This document shows, one piece after another, positions 24,186-33,895 of a DNA stretch of 64,000 nt. The notes beneath the pieces are model-generated. The model searched no databases and was not told where the DNA came from. It saw only the letters and a program-made list of their open reading frames with translations. The stretch comes from JBICHN01 sp043101845 (GTDB taxonomy: Bacteria > Planctomycetota > Phycisphaerae > Phycisphaerales > UBA5793). The DNA is taken from positions 1 through 64,000 of the forward strand of contig JBICHN010000007.1 in assembly GCA_043101845.1 (NCBI GenBank), written 5' to 3'. Position numbers and translations under genes: made by a program. Numbering within the stretch: position 1 is the first letter of the stretch; the number at the start of each line of letters is the position of its first letter.

Positions 24186-25757
24186 ATGCGTCTCTTAACC
24201 ATGTGCTCGGGAGCGACGGGCGCAGCGGCGCTGATGGTGACCGCTTCGACCGCATCGGCCCAATTCGGTTTGCCGATCCGGCTCGAGCCGCCGATCGCGG
24301 CCGATCCGTGGGGTCAGATCACCGAGACCGGCGGAGACGCCACGGGCGACGGAGTCCCCGATCTCCTCGTCTACGGGACCGACGCGGCCATCGGCGGAAT
24401 GGAGCCCGCCCATGCGTGGCACCTCTACTCGCCTGGCGACGGGTGGAGAATCATGCGCGAGCACCTGTATCGCCCGGACGGCCTGGGCCTCAACTACCGC
24501 TCGAACGCGACCTTCATCGGCGACACGAACGGGGACGGACGCGACGAGTATGCATTCGCCTATCCCGCGAACTCTCCCGACGGGACCTTCAACTGGCACG
24601 GCATCGTGCGCGTTCACGACGGCGCCACCGGAGATCTTCTCGCCGAGTTCGCCGGCGCCAAACCAGATGATCTCTTCGGCGTCGACATCCAGGGCGTGGC
24701 CGATGTCAATTTCGACGGCGTTCCGGATCTCGCGCTCGTCTCGCATTACGGGTATCCCGGTCGTGTGGCCATGTACTCCGGCGCCGACTGGTCACTCCTC
24801 TACGACCGTGATCTTGAGATGGAATCGGTCCGGCGACTCGCCCCGGCTGGCGATCTCGATGATGATGGAATTGACGATCTGATTGTCGGCCTCATGTTCG
24901 GCGGCTCCGGTCGTCCTGCGAGCCCCGGTCTTATGACCATTTCGGGGGTCGACGGCTCGACGATCCGACTCCTCGATCGAGGATCTTTTGGAGTGACGAT
25001 CGCCGGAGGCGCCGATTTCACGGGCGATGGCGTTCCGGATATTCTCGCCAGTGGTGAGGACGATTTCGCTGACCATTTCGTCGGACTCTTCTCCGGCGCC
25101 GATGGCAGACTCGTGCGGGTATTTGGCTCCGGATTCGGCTACGACTTTTCCGAATTGCACATCACTGATGTTGATGGCGATGGTGATCCGGAACTCGCGA
25201 CGCGCGATCAGACGAGTTCCACTGTTCGCATCTTCGAGGCCCCCGAACTTCGTCTGATTCGTACTCTGGCGCCCGTTCGCGACTGGATTTACAGCGGCGG
25301 ACGCGGCCTCGCCTTCGATGACTTCAATCTCGACGGATTCACCGACGCTGTCCTGCCGGATCTCCGTACACCATCGATCTCTATTCTCGGCGGAGGCGCG
25401 ATGGGGCTCTATATCGAGCGCGACGACACCGGCTTCGCCGTTCAATTCGCCGAGACGACGCCGGGCGCCGAGGAGACGCTCGTCGCCGTGGGCGGCGCAC
25501 CGAGCGCGCGGACCGCGTTCCTCATGAGCGCGACGGGCGCCGAGTGCACCATCGTTCCGCGATTCGGGCAATGCCTGAACCTCACGGCGCCAATCCACCT
25601 CTTTGCCTCGGCCGCGTCATCACCGGTCGGCACGACGCTCGTTACGGTCACGCTGCCCTCGACCATCGCCCCCGGACCGCGCTGGCTCCAGGCCGCGCAG
25701 GCCGTCGGCGGCGAACTCGTCGTCTCGAATGTCCTCGAGATCGAGGTTGTAGAGTAG
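24186..25757 (+). CDS. Secreted FG-GAP repeat protein, tandem copy 2
   Basis: A 523-aa paralogue of the preceding protein, 33 bp downstream and probably co-transcribed. Signal peptide, FG-GAP calcium loops (D-A-T-G-D-G-V-P-D-L, D-T-N-G-D-G-R-D-E, D-V-N-F-D-G-V-P-D-L, D-F-N-L-D-G-F-T-D) and the C-terminal module follow in the same order. Divergence is uneven: the central blades differ widely, while the last 110 residues differ at only about four positions and share an identical DNA run of about 70 bp. GGGAGAGG precedes ATG 24186. Confidence 0.88.
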   Translation: MRLLTMCSGATGAAALMVTASTASAQFGLPIRLEPPIAADPWGQITETGGDATGDGVPDLLVYGTDAAIGGMEPAHAWHLYSPGDGWRIMREHLYRPDGLGLNYRSNATFIGDTNGDGRDEYAFAYPANSPDGTFNWHGIVRVHDGATGDLLAEFAGAKPDDLFGVDIQGVADVNFDGVPDLALVSHYGYPGRVAMYSGADWSLLYDRDLEMESVRRLAPAGDLDDDGIDDLIVGLMFGGSGRPASPGLMTISGVDGSTIRLLDRGSFGVTIAGGADFTGDGVPDILASGEDDFADHFVGLFSGADGRLVRVFGSGFGYDFSELHITDVDGDGDPELATRDQTSSTVRIFEAPELRLIRTLAPVRDWIYSGGRGLAFDDFNLDGFTDAVLPDLRTPSISILGGGAMGLYIERDDTGFAVQFAETTPGAEETLVAVGGAPSARTAFLMSATGAECTIVPRFGQCLNLTAPIHLFASAASSPVGTTLVTVTLPSTIAPGPRWLQAAQAVGGELVVSNVLEIEVVE

Positions 25758-25783
25758 ACTTTGCGTCGCGCGCCACGAAGGGG

Positions 25784-26791
25784 CTAGAACTCGACTCGCC
25801 CCACGAGGTCGCCAATCGACGCCGCGCCCTGCCGCTTGACCCACTCGTCGAGTCCGCGATTGATTCGTTTGACGACCTTCGGGTCGGCGAAGAGGGCCGT
25901 GCCGACGCCGACGGCTGACGCGCCGGCGAGGATGAATTCCGCGGCGTCGCGCCAGCCCATGACGCCGCCGAGTCCGATGAGCGGCACACCCGCGTCCCGC
26001 GCCACCGAGCGGTACACCTCGTGAACCATGCGCACGGCGATCGGGTGGATCGCCGGCCCTGAATACCCCGCCATCCCGTTCGCGATACGCGGCCGGCGCG
26101 TTTCGACATCGATCGATAGTGCGGTGAAGGTGTTCACGAGCGTGAGCGCATCGGCGCCGCCTTCGATCGCCGCGTCGGCCATCTTCACGATCGACGGCGC
26201 GTTCGGGCTCAGCTTCACGAACATCTTCGTATGGATGAGGGCCGGCCGCACGGCGGCGAGCAGACGCGTCAGCTCATGCGGGTCCTCGCCGAACACGAGA
26301 CCGTCCGCCGTGTTCGGGCAGCTGACATTGAGCTCGACCGCGGGCAGTTCGGGGCGCTCGTCGAACGCGGACGCGACCGCGACATAGTCGTCAATCGAAT
26401 GTCCGGCGATCGATCCGATGATCGTTGTGCCGCAGTCCTTCGCCCGCGGCAGCTTCTCGGCGAGGAAGCGTTCGAGCCCGACATTCGCCAGTCCGATCGC
26501 GTTCAACATGCCCGCCGGCGCGTCGAGTATGCGCCACGGCCGGTTGCCCTCCCGCGATTCACGCGTGATCGACTTCGTCGTAACGGCGCCGACCGAGCGC
26601 AGGTCGATCGCGTCGGCCATTTCATCGATATAGCCGCAGGTTCCGGCGGCGAGAATGACGGGATTGCGCAGGGGAATCCCCGCGAGGTTCACGGCGAGCG
26701 GCGAGTTGGCGTTCGAGTCGGTCGCGATCGTCAGCGGCTCCGCTCCGGCGCCGGGACGCGGCGCGCGGTCGATCCCTCCGATGATGTCCAC
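25784..26791 (-). CDS. pyrD: Dihydroorotate dehydrogenase, class 1B type
   Basis: A 335-aa FMN enzyme that oxidises dihydroorotate to orotate in pyrimidine synthesis. Key segments are N-P-V-I-L-A-A-G-T-C-G-Y, G-A-V-T-T-K-S-I-T, P-A-G-M-L-N-A-I-G-L-A-N, the catalytic loop E-L-N-V-S-C-P-N, K-L-S-P-N-A and I-G-L-G-G-V. The pattern fits the soluble class 1B catalytic subunit, which normally pairs with PyrK; pyrK is not in the window. The start is GTG 26791. It lies 18 bp downstream of gyrB and is probably co-transcribed with it. Confidence 0.92.
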   Translation of the reverse strand: MDIIGGIDRAPRPGAGAEPLTIATDSNANSPLAVNLAGIPLRNPVILAAGTCGYIDEMADAIDLRSVGAVTTKSITRESREGNRPWRILDAPAGMLNAIGLANVGLERFLAEKLPRAKDCGTTIIGSIAGHSIDDYVAVASAFDERPELPAVELNVSCPNTADGLVFGEDPHELTRLLAAVRPALIHTKMFVKLSPNAPSIVKMADAAIEGGADALTLVNTFTALSIDVETRRPRIANGMAGYSGPAIHPIAVRMVHEVYRSVARDAGVPLIGLGGVMGWRDAAEFILAGASAVGVGTALFADPKVVKRINRGLDEWVKRQGAASIGDLVGRVEF

Positions 26792-26809
26792 ACTCCAGCC
26801 GGCGAGCGA

Positions 26810-29407
26810 TCACACATCGAGGTTCTTCACCTCGAGCGCGTGTTCTTCGATGAACGCCCGGCGTGATTCGACATTGTCACCCATGAGCACCGAGAAGAGC
26901 GAGTCGGCCTCCGACGCCGCGTCCCAGGTCACGCGCAAGAGCGTGCGCTTGTCCGGGTCCATCGTGGTCTCCCAGAGTTGCTCCGGATCCATTTCGCCAA
27001 GGCCCTTGAAGCGCTTGATCTCGAGTCCCTGCCGCCCGACCTGGTGGAGCGTCGCAAGGATCGCCGGCACATTCGCGGCGCCGTGCACGGTTTCCTTCCC
27101 GCCGTTCGACGACTCGGAGATCCACGCGTACTTCGCCGCCTCGAGTTCGCCGGTCACCGACTCGGCCTGCGAGAGGTCATAGTCCTCAATGTCGATGCCG
27201 AACTCTCCGAGCCGCGCAAAGAGCGACGCCATCTCGCGGTTCTCGTGCAGCTCGCGGAGCACCGCGGGTCGCGCGTCGCCGTCGGGCTTGTCGGTGTTCG
27301 TCTCGTCGTCGTCATCGTCGTCGGGCAGTTCGTCGATGTAGAGGTTGTGCTTGTCGAGAAGCTCGGCGGCCTGTTCTTCCGACCAGCAGAGCGCTTCGCC
27401 TCCGGTCCAGGTGAGACGGTGGGAGGGAAGGCGCCCTTCGCCGGCGGGATCATTGCCGCGCGCGTCGAGCATATTGACGAACTGCACGCCGCGCCGTTCG
27501 GTCACCGTGGCGAGTTCGTGCAGTCGATTGAGCAGCTTGACGGCCGCGCGACATTCGCTTTCATCGAGGCGACGGACTTCCTGCCCCCGGGCGTCGCGAA
27601 TGCTCAACCGCGCATGACCCAGGGCGAGGTCGGTCAGGGCCGCCTCGAGCTGACGATCATCGCGCACATACTGGCTCTTCCTGCCGCGCGCCACCTGGTA
27701 GAGCGGCGGTTGCGCGATGAACATGTGGCCGCGCTTGATGAGCTCCGGCATCTGCCGGAAAAAGAAGGTGAGCAGGAGCGTGCGGATGTGCGAGCCGTCC
27801 ACATCCGCGTCGGTCATGATGATGATCTTCCCGTAGCGAAGCTGGGTGAGGTCCATCTCGTCGCCGATGCCGCACCGCAGCGCCTGGATGATCGTGCGGA
27901 TTTCCTCGAACGCGAGCATCTTGTCGATGCGCGCCTTCTCGACATTGAGAATCTTGCCGCGCAGGGGCAGGATCGCCTGGAACTCGGTGTCGCGACCGCC
28001 CTTCGCCGATCCGCCCGCGGAGTCACCCTCGACGAGGTAGAGCTCGGAGCGGTCGAAGTCCTTCGTCGTGCAGTCGGCGAGCTTGGCCGGCATGCCGCCG
28101 CTCTCGAGGGCGGACTTGCGCCGCGTGAGCTCGCGCGCCTTTCGCGCCGCCTCGCGCGCCTGCGCGGCGAGCACGCCCTTGTTGCAGATGCGTTTGCTGT
28201 CCGTCGGGTGCTCTTCGAGCCACGCGCCGAATTGCTCGAGCATCGTCTGCATGACGAAGGGCTCGACATCGACCGAAAGCAGGCGCTCCTTCGGCTGGTT
28301 GTTGAACTGCGGGTCGGGATGTTTGACGGAGATGACCGCGACGAGGCCCTCGCGCAGATCGTCGCCGGACGGGGTGACATCCTTGAGCAGGTTCTGCTGC
28401 CGCGCCCAGGTGTTGAGCGCCCGGGTCAGCCCGTTCTTGAACCCGGTGAGGTGCGTGCCGCCCGCCGGGTTGTTGATGTTGTTCGTGAAGGTGAGCGTGG
28501 TCTCGGTGTACGAATCGGTGTACTGGAGCGCGATCTCGCAGGAGATGCCCGACTCCTCATCGGTCCGCGAGAGGTACACCGGCTCGGTGAGCGGCGCCTT
28601 CGACTCGGAGAGATGCCTCGTGTACGCGACGACGCCCTCATCGTACTTGAAGACTTCGTCCCGCCGCTTGCCGTCGACATCGACCCGATCGTCCGTAAGA
28701 CGGATCTTGACGCCCGAGTTGAGGTACGCGAGTTCGCGCAGCCGCCGCTTGAGCATGTCGTAATCGAAGTCGGTCTCGGGGAAGATCTGCGGGTCGGGCA
28801 TGAAGGTCACGCGCGTGCCGCTCCGCGTATCGTCCGGTCGCTCGGTCACGATGTGGAGCGGCTTGTCGACCACGCCGCGGTCGAAGGTGATGAGGTACAC
28901 CTTGCCGTCGCGGTTGACCTCGACCTCCATCCACTCGGAGAGCGCGTTCACGCAGGAGATGCCGACGCCGTGCAGGCCGCCCGACACCTTGTACGCGGAC
29001 TTCTCGAACTTGCCGCCCGCGTGAAGGACGGTCATGACGATCTCGACGGCCGGCTTGCCGTTGAGCGCCGGGTTCTCGTGCTTCATCGGGCCGACCGGAA
29101 TGCCGCGGCCGTCGTCGGTGACCGAAATCGATCCGTCGGGCTGGACATGCACATGGCAGGTCGTGGCGCGGCCGGCCATGACCTCGTCGATCGCGTTGTC
29201 GACCGCTTCCCACACAAGGTGGTGCAGGGCCGCGATATCGGTGCCGCCGACATACATGCCGGGTCGCTTGCGAACCGCCGCGAGCCCCTCGAGGACCTGA
29301 ATGTCGCCCTCGGTATAGTCTCCACCACCCGATGTGGGGGGAGGAGGAGCAGCGTCGGTCGCGTCGATGTCGGAGATTTCGGGTGTCTCGACTTGGTCAG
29401 GTCGCAT
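26810..29407 (-). CDS. gyrB: DNA gyrase subunit B
   Basis: An 865-aa ATPase subunit of type IIA topoisomerase. The GHKL ATPase shows E-A-V-D-N-A-I-D-E, D-D-G-R-G-I-P-V and G-G-L-H-G-V-G. The transducer ends before the TOPRIM motif Y-L-V-E-G-D-S-A-G-G-S-A, with D-A-D-V-D-G-S-H-I-R and Q-P-P-L-Y following. About 190 residues separate Q-P-P-L-Y-Q-V from K-R-F-K-G-L-G-E-M, longer than compact GyrB; this is the same place as the E. coli GyrB insertion, and here it includes a run of six Asp. No gyrA or recF is adjacent. Confidence 0.95.
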   Translation of the reverse strand: MRPDQVETPEISDIDATDAAPPPPTSGGGDYTEGDIQVLEGLAAVRKRPGMYVGGTDIAALHHLVWEAVDNAIDEVMAGRATTCHVHVQPDGSISVTDDGRGIPVGPMKHENPALNGKPAVEIVMTVLHAGGKFEKSAYKVSGGLHGVGISCVNALSEWMEVEVNRDGKVYLITFDRGVVDKPLHIVTERPDDTRSGTRVTFMPDPQIFPETDFDYDMLKRRLRELAYLNSGVKIRLTDDRVDVDGKRRDEVFKYDEGVVAYTRHLSESKAPLTEPVYLSRTDEESGISCEIALQYTDSYTETTLTFTNNINNPAGGTHLTGFKNGLTRALNTWARQQNLLKDVTPSGDDLREGLVAVISVKHPDPQFNNQPKERLLSVDVEPFVMQTMLEQFGAWLEEHPTDSKRICNKGVLAAQAREAARKARELTRRKSALESGGMPAKLADCTTKDFDRSELYLVEGDSAGGSAKGGRDTEFQAILPLRGKILNVEKARIDKMLAFEEIRTIIQALRCGIGDEMDLTQLRYGKIIIMTDADVDGSHIRTLLLTFFFRQMPELIKRGHMFIAQPPLYQVARGRKSQYVRDDRQLEAALTDLALGHARLSIRDARGQEVRRLDESECRAAVKLLNRLHELATVTERRGVQFVNMLDARGNDPAGEGRLPSHRLTWTGGEALCWSEEQAAELLDKHNLYIDELPDDDDDDETNTDKPDGDARPAVLRELHENREMASLFARLGEFGIDIEDYDLSQAESVTGELEAAKYAWISESSNGGKETVHGAANVPAILATLHQVGRQGLEIKRFKGLGEMDPEQLWETTMDPDKRTLLRVTWDAASEADSLFSVLMGDNVESRRAFIEEHALEVKNLDV

Positions 29408-29652
29408 CCGGGTTCCTGGTCTCGGCGGCTCTCAGATCGTTCGGAAGGGGAGGGCCAATGGGGTGGAAGCCGCGTGGCAAAAAGTCGCGTCGGCGCGCCC
29501 TCTGAACACGAAATAATGATAGGTTGAACGGGTATCGAAATCGACCGCCCCGAAGGGGTTGGACGCGATTCGCGAGCCGGTCCGGGGCGGGCGTCGACGG
29601 GGGTCGCCCGCTCAAGTCGCCGACAGGATTCTTGTTGACTCAAATACTTGCT

Positions 29653-30588
29653 ATGGCACTGTTTATGTCGGTCGCCCTGGGGCTGCTCATCGCGGTCCTC
29701 TGTGCGATGCTCGCCTTTGGCCTGACCCATCCGCCCCGGGTGACCGCGGGCGCCGCCGCGGCGCGCGGCTGGTGGATCGATCCGGTCGACGCCGGCTTCC
29801 GGTACGACGAGTGGACGCTCGATCGTCCGGACGGGGCCCGGCTGCCCGTCTGGGACATTCACAATCCGGATTGCGAATCGGGGCCGACGGTCATCATGAG
29901 CCACAGCTGGGGCGGCTCACGCATCACCTCGCTGCAGCGTCTTCCCTTCGTCATCGAGGGCGTGGCCCGCGTGATCATCTGGGACATGCGCGGCCACGGT
30001 GAAGCGCTCGCCCGACGCAGTGGCCTCGGCACGCCTGAGACCGACGATCTCCTCGACCTCATCGATCGCGTCACGAGCGAGTCGGCGCCCGTGCTCCTCT
30101 ACGGATCGTCATTCGGCGGATTCGTCTCGATCGGCGCCGCGGCGCGCGACGAGCGCGTCATCGGCGTCATCGCCGACGGCGCCTACCGGAGAACCGGTGA
30201 GCCGATCCGCGGCTTCCTCCGCTTCCACCGGCTCCCGAGCTGGCCGATCCACGGCATCGTGCATCGCTATCTCTTTCGTCGATTGCGCGGACTCGGCGGC
30301 CCGGACCGGGCCCGGGTCGCGGCGCAGCTCAAGGCGCCGCTTCTCGTCCTGCACAGTCGCGCCGATCCGATCAGCCCGGGCGACTCCGCCCGCGCCATCG
30401 CCGACGCCGCGTCCGACGGGCACTATGTCGAGTTCGCCGACGCGACGCACCTCGACCTGCATGATCGCGATCCCGATCGCTATCGCGACGAGATCGCACG
30501 CTTCATCGATCGATGCTTCGCCCGGGCGATGACCCGCTCCGGCGAGTCGTCCGCGGCGGCTACGGCCCGACGCGCGATGTCACCATGA
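29653..30588 (+). CDS. Membrane-anchored alpha/beta hydrolase
   Basis: A 311-aa protein from ATG 29653: an N-terminal hydrophobic anchor (about residues 2-24) and then an alpha/beta-hydrolase domain. S-H-S-W-G-G-S-R carries the oxyanion region, Y-G-S-S-F-G-G-F the nucleophile elbow (G-x-S-x-G), S-R-A-D-P-I the acid and A-T-H-L-D-L the catalytic His. The start is uncertain: no strong ribosome site precedes 29653, and a TTG at 29635 behind AGGA would add six residues. Its last 29 bp overlap the convergent lipoprotein gene. Esterase or peptidase of unknown substrate. Confidence 0.82.
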   Translation: MALFMSVALGLLIAVLCAMLAFGLTHPPRVTAGAAAARGWWIDPVDAGFRYDEWTLDRPDGARLPVWDIHNPDCESGPTVIMSHSWGGSRITSLQRLPFVIEGVARVIIWDMRGHGEALARRSGLGTPETDDLLDLIDRVTSESAPVLLYGSSFGGFVSIGAAARDERVIGVIADGAYRRTGEPIRGFLRFHRLPSWPIHGIVHRYLFRRLRGLGGPDRARVAAQLKAPLLVLHSRADPISPGDSARAIADAASDGHYVEFADATHLDLHDRDPDRYRDEIARFIDRCFARAMTRSGESSAAATARRAMSP

Positions 30589-31591
30589 GTTCGATCGGTC
30601 GGTCGAAGAGCAGCGGCCCGGGAAACTGCCAGGTCGCCGTCGACCCGTCCGACGATTCCGCGTTACTCGCGATGATCGTTCCCGGCATCTCGACTCGAAT
30701 GGTGAAGTTCTCATCCGCGAGATCCTCGGTGACTCCGTAGCCCTTCTTGATCGACGCGTACTCGGAGCGGAACCCGCCGAGATTCGAGACTCCGGGCGAC
30801 GCGCGGAGCGCCGACTCGAGCGCCTCGAGCACCGCGTCCTCGAACTGTCGTTCGAGCCGCTCGAAGGTGTCGTCCTCGGGTCCGCTCTCCGCCTGGCGGA
30901 TGAGATCCGCGAGCGCCCCGTAATCGATGTTCGCCCGGAAATCGCGCAACGCTTCATGGGCGGCGAGCCACGCGTCCTGCGGCGCCTGCGGATTCGTTTC
31001 CACGAAGGCCTCGCGGGCGATCGTCTCGAGCCGCTCGATCGCGAAGCGAACCTGAATCTCACTCAGCGAGCGCAGCTGGAACGCGTCGAGGGCGCCGCCG
31101 CCGCTCTGCTGTTCGAGGTACGGGTTCGACTGTTCATCGGCGATGTCCTTGAGCGCGCCGACGGGCGCCCAGCGACGCGGCTCATACCGTCGGTAGAAGT
31201 GGTAGTACATCCCGTCGGGCCGACGCTCGACGGTAACCCGCGTGGGGAAACGCAACATCCGATCGGCGTGCGCGCTTCCCGGCGCCGCGAATGTATCGGG
31301 CAGTTCGGCGCCGGGCAGGAACTCGCGCGTCGCGATGAGCTGGTACTTCTCCTTGCCGTCGTTTCCGACGGGCCGGCGCTCTTCGATCGTCCACCCGGCG
31401 GCTGCGCCCGGCGCCGCGTCTTCGTTCCGCACATCGTCCGAAGTATCGGACTGGAATGTCGCCACGATGCGCGCCGAGCCGTCGCGGCGCACGGTGATCT
31501 TCTCGTCGCGCTCGACGCAACCTATGACCACCGCGAGCGTCATCGCAAGAAGGAGGATTGCCGAAGTCGAGCCGCGATTTCGCATTCTCAT
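30560..31591 (-). CDS. Probable lipoprotein, uncharacterised
   Basis: A 343-aa protein with a lipoprotein signal: a hydrophobic stretch (I-L-L-L-A-M-T-L-A-V) then V-I-G-C, giving lipidated Cys near residue 25. A helical middle region (about residues 150-260) is rich in Glu, Ala and Arg. I recognise no family. ATG 31591 overlaps the stop of the upstream membrane-protein gene (TAATG), so translation is coupled; a second ATG lies at 31585. The pair probably works together at the inner or outer membrane. Confidence 0.65.
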   Translation of the reverse strand: MRMRNRGSTSAILLLAMTLAVVIGCVERDEKITVRRDGSARIVATFQSDTSDDVRNEDAAPGAAAGWTIEERRPVGNDGKEKYQLIATREFLPGAELPDTFAAPGSAHADRMLRFPTRVTVERRPDGMYYHFYRRYEPRRWAPVGALKDIADEQSNPYLEQQSGGGALDAFQLRSLSEIQVRFAIERLETIAREAFVETNPQAPQDAWLAAHEALRDFRANIDYGALADLIRQAESGPEDDTFERLERQFEDAVLEALESALRASPGVSNLGGFRSEYASIKKGYGVTEDLADENFTIRVEMPGTIIASNAESSDGSTATWQFPGPLLFDRPIELMVTSRVGP

Positions 31592-31968
31592 TATCCCGTC
31601 GCTCCGGCGCCCCCGGCGACCGCCATCCCCGCGAGCAGCGCCGCGATCGCGAGGAAGAGCAGGAACATGAGTATCTGCACGATGAGGGCGATGACGAAAC
31701 TCGAAATCCACCCGATCTTGAGCGCGAGCGCGATGACACACACCGAGACGATGTACGCGACGACATTCTCAGCCAGTCTCGAATTGATGAAGGGATCGAG
31801 CACGAGACTCGCCACGAAGTTCGCGAACATGATGAGGAGCACCGTTCCGACCGCCGTGCCCCACGAGATCTCCGCCTTCTCGACGATGGTCACGGCGACG
31901 CGCAGAGCGCCGGCGTAGATGAGGACCGCGACCACGATCACGGCGAGGAGAACGACGAAAACTTCCAT
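31591..31968 (-). CDS. Small polytopic membrane protein
   Basis: A 125-aa very hydrophobic protein with four predicted helices (about residues 2-22, 35-57, 68-88, 92-118) and charged residues only in short loops. ATG 31968 stands ten bases after GAGGAG; the upstream GTG at 31977 would leave no spacing. Its stop codon overlaps the start of the lipoprotein gene. No family recognised. It diverges from the kynurenine cluster across a 251-bp gap that must hold both promoters, though I see no clear hexamers there. Confidence 0.68.
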   Translation of the reverse strand: MEVFVVLLAVIVVAVLIYAGALRVAVTIVEKAEISWGTAVGTVLLIMFANFVASLVLDPFINSRLAENVVAYIVSVCVIALALKIGWISSFVIALIVQILMFLLFLAIAALLAGMAVAGGAGATG

Positions 31969-32219
31969 TAGTACCACACTCCTCGAACTCGGCGACGCCC
32001 GTGGCCCAAGCTACCGGAGGTGTGGCCCCCTCGCAACCTGGGGGACGGCGGACCCGCGAATGAGCGCCCGCCGGCCGCCGCGCCTTGATCCCATCGAGGG
32101 TTTCCGCTTGAATCGAACATAGGGCCCGCGGGAAATCACGCCGCCCGGAATGAGTCGTCTGGAATCGCGTCCCGCCGCGGTCGTCGCGGCCGGCGCCAAG
32201 CAAGGGAGAGCGGATCATC

Positions 32220-32771
32220 ATGCCCAGCGTCGAAGCGACCAGCGTCATGCCTCCGATCAATCTCAAGAAGTGGGTCGAAGAACACCGCGACGAGATGAAG
32301 CCGCCCGTCGGGAACAAGTACCTCTACGACGGCGAAGACTTCTTCGTGATGGTCATCCAAGGGCCGAACGCGCGAAACGACTTCCATGTCGTCGACTCCG
32401 AGGAGTATTTCTACCAGCTCAAGGGCGACATCAAGGTCCGCATTCGCGAGAACGATCAGATCAAGGACTACCTCCTCAAGGAAGGCGAGACCTTCTTCAT
32501 CCCGCGCAATGTGCCGCATTGTCCCGTGCGGCCGCCGGACACGATCGGCGTCGTCGTGGAGCGCCGTCGCCCGCCGGGCGAGACGGAGCACCTCGTCTTC
32601 TATTGCCCGAACTGCTCCGAACTCGTGCACGACATGGAGTTCGACTGCAAGGACATCGTCGAGCACTTCCGCGACGCGATGGAGCAGTTCTGGAAGAGCG
32701 ACGAGCTGCGCACCTGCAAGAGCTGCGGCGAGAAGGTCGAAAAGCCCGGCCCGGTGAAGCCGTTCAAGTAA
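32220..32771 (+). CDS. nbaC: 3-hydroxyanthranilate 3,4-dioxygenase
   Basis: A 183-aa cupin that opens 3-hydroxyanthranilate to 2-amino-3-carboxymuconate semialdehyde. The Fe(II) ligands are visible as His56, Glu62 (F-H-V-V-D-S-E-E) and His100 (V-P-H-C-P-V-R-P). The bacterial-type C-terminal rubredoxin-like site is complete (Cys129, Cys132, Cys166, Cys169), as in the Cupriavidus enzyme. GGGAGAG precedes the ATG. It is the first gene of the plus-strand kynurenine cluster, 62 bp before the decarboxylase that removes its unstable product. Confidence 0.95.
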   Translation: MPSVEATSVMPPINLKKWVEEHRDEMKPPVGNKYLYDGEDFFVMVIQGPNARNDFHVVDSEEYFYQLKGDIKVRIRENDQIKDYLLKEGETFFIPRNVPHCPVRPPDTIGVVVERRRPPGETEHLVFYCPNCSELVHDMEFDCKDIVEHFRDAMEQFWKSDELRTCKSCGEKVEKPGPVKPFK

Positions 32772-32833
32772 GTCGACCGAACCAAGGGCGCTCGTCCCGT
32801 CCCACGGCGACGAAGCGCGGGAGGCCCGGCGCC

Positions 32834-33895
32834 ATGCCCGACCCGATCGGGAAGATCGATGTTCACACCCACATCCTGCCTCCCGAATGGCCCGATCTGC
32901 GCGCGAAATACGGCGAGGGCGACTGGGTCAGCCTCGAGCGCGTTGACAGTTGCAGCGCGAATATGCTCCGGAACGGGGAGTTCTTCCGCCGCGTGAGCGC
33001 GAACTGCTACGAGCCGAATGTGCGTCTCGAAGAATGCGACCGCGCCGGCGTCGCGACCCAGGTCATCAGCACCGTGCCGATCATGTTCAGCTACTGGGCG
33101 AAAGGGGAGCACGCGCTCGATCTCTCCCGCTTTCTGAACGACCACATCGCCGGCGTCGCGCACGAATGTCCCGACCGTTTCATCGGCCTCGGCACGCTTC
33201 CTATGCAGTCGCCCGACCTCGCGGCCCGCGAACTCGAGCGCTGCGTCAAGGACCTCGGACTGCCCGGCGTCGAAATCGGCACGCACATCAATGAATGGAA
33301 CCTGAGTGACCCGGAAGTCTTCGCCGTCTTCGAAGCGGCGCACGATCTCGGCGCGGCGATCTTCGTGCATCCCTGGGACATGATGGGCATGGAGCGGATG
33401 CGGAAGTACTGGCTGCCCTGGCTCGTCGGCATGCCGGCCGAGTCGAGCCTCGCGATCTGCTCGGTCATCTTCGGCGGCGTGCTCGAGCGACTGCCGAAGC
33501 TGCGTCTCCTCTTCGCTCACGGCGGGGGCGCGTTCCCGCACACGATCGGTCGCGTCGAGCGAGGCTACAACTGTCGCCCCGATCTGTGTGCGATCGACAA
33601 CGACCACAACCCCCGCGAGTATCTCGGCCGCTTCTGGGTCGATTCGCTCGTACACGACGCCGAGGCGCTCCGCTATCTCGTGAAGACGATGGGCGCCGAT
33701 CGCGTCGCCCTCGGGTCGGATTATCCGTTCCCGCTCGGTGAAGAGGTCGCCGGTGAACTCATCGATTCCATGGACGACTTCGACGACGCGACGCGCCGCC
33801 GTCTCCTGCGCGAGAACGCGCTCGAATTCCTCGGTCTGACCGAAGACGACCTGCAGCCGCGCTCGGGCGCGAAGTCGGAATCGAGCGCAACATGA
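32834..33895 (+). CDS. nbaD: 2-amino-3-carboxymuconate-6-semialdehyde decarboxylase (ACMSD)
   Basis: A 353-aa amidohydrolase-superfamily zinc enzyme. Metal ligands are D-V-H-T-H (His11, His13), the His of F-V-H-P-W-D-M near residue 180, and the Asp of A-L-G-S-D-Y-P-F. It converts the dioxygenase product to 2-aminomuconate semialdehyde, diverting carbon from quinolinate/NAD synthesis to catabolism. The C-terminus has a 15-residue polar tail beyond the usual end. Its stop overlaps the kynU start (ATGA). Confidence 0.94.
   Translation: MPDPIGKIDVHTHILPPEWPDLRAKYGEGDWVSLERVDSCSANMLRNGEFFRRVSANCYEPNVRLEECDRAGVATQVISTVPIMFSYWAKGEHALDLSRFLNDHIAGVAHECPDRFIGLGTLPMQSPDLAARELERCVKDLGLPGVEIGTHINEWNLSDPEVFAVFEAAHDLGAAIFVHPWDMMGMERMRKYWLPWLVGMPAESSLAICSVIFGGVLERLPKLRLLFAHGGGAFPHTIGRVERGYNCRPDLCAIDNDHNPREYLGRFWVDSLVHDAEALRYLVKTMGADRVALGSDYPFPLGEEVAGELIDSMDDFDDATRRRLLRENALEFLGLTEDDLQPRSGAKSESSAT

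Noticed and set aside
26810..29407. Insertion in the GyrB TOPRIM region as a novelty
   Set aside because: An insertion at the same place is well known in E. coli and other Gram-negative GyrB proteins; only its Asp run is unusual.
26978..29527. An 849-codon open frame antisense to gyrB
   Set aside because: Same shadow effect; gyrB on the opposite strand is unmistakable.
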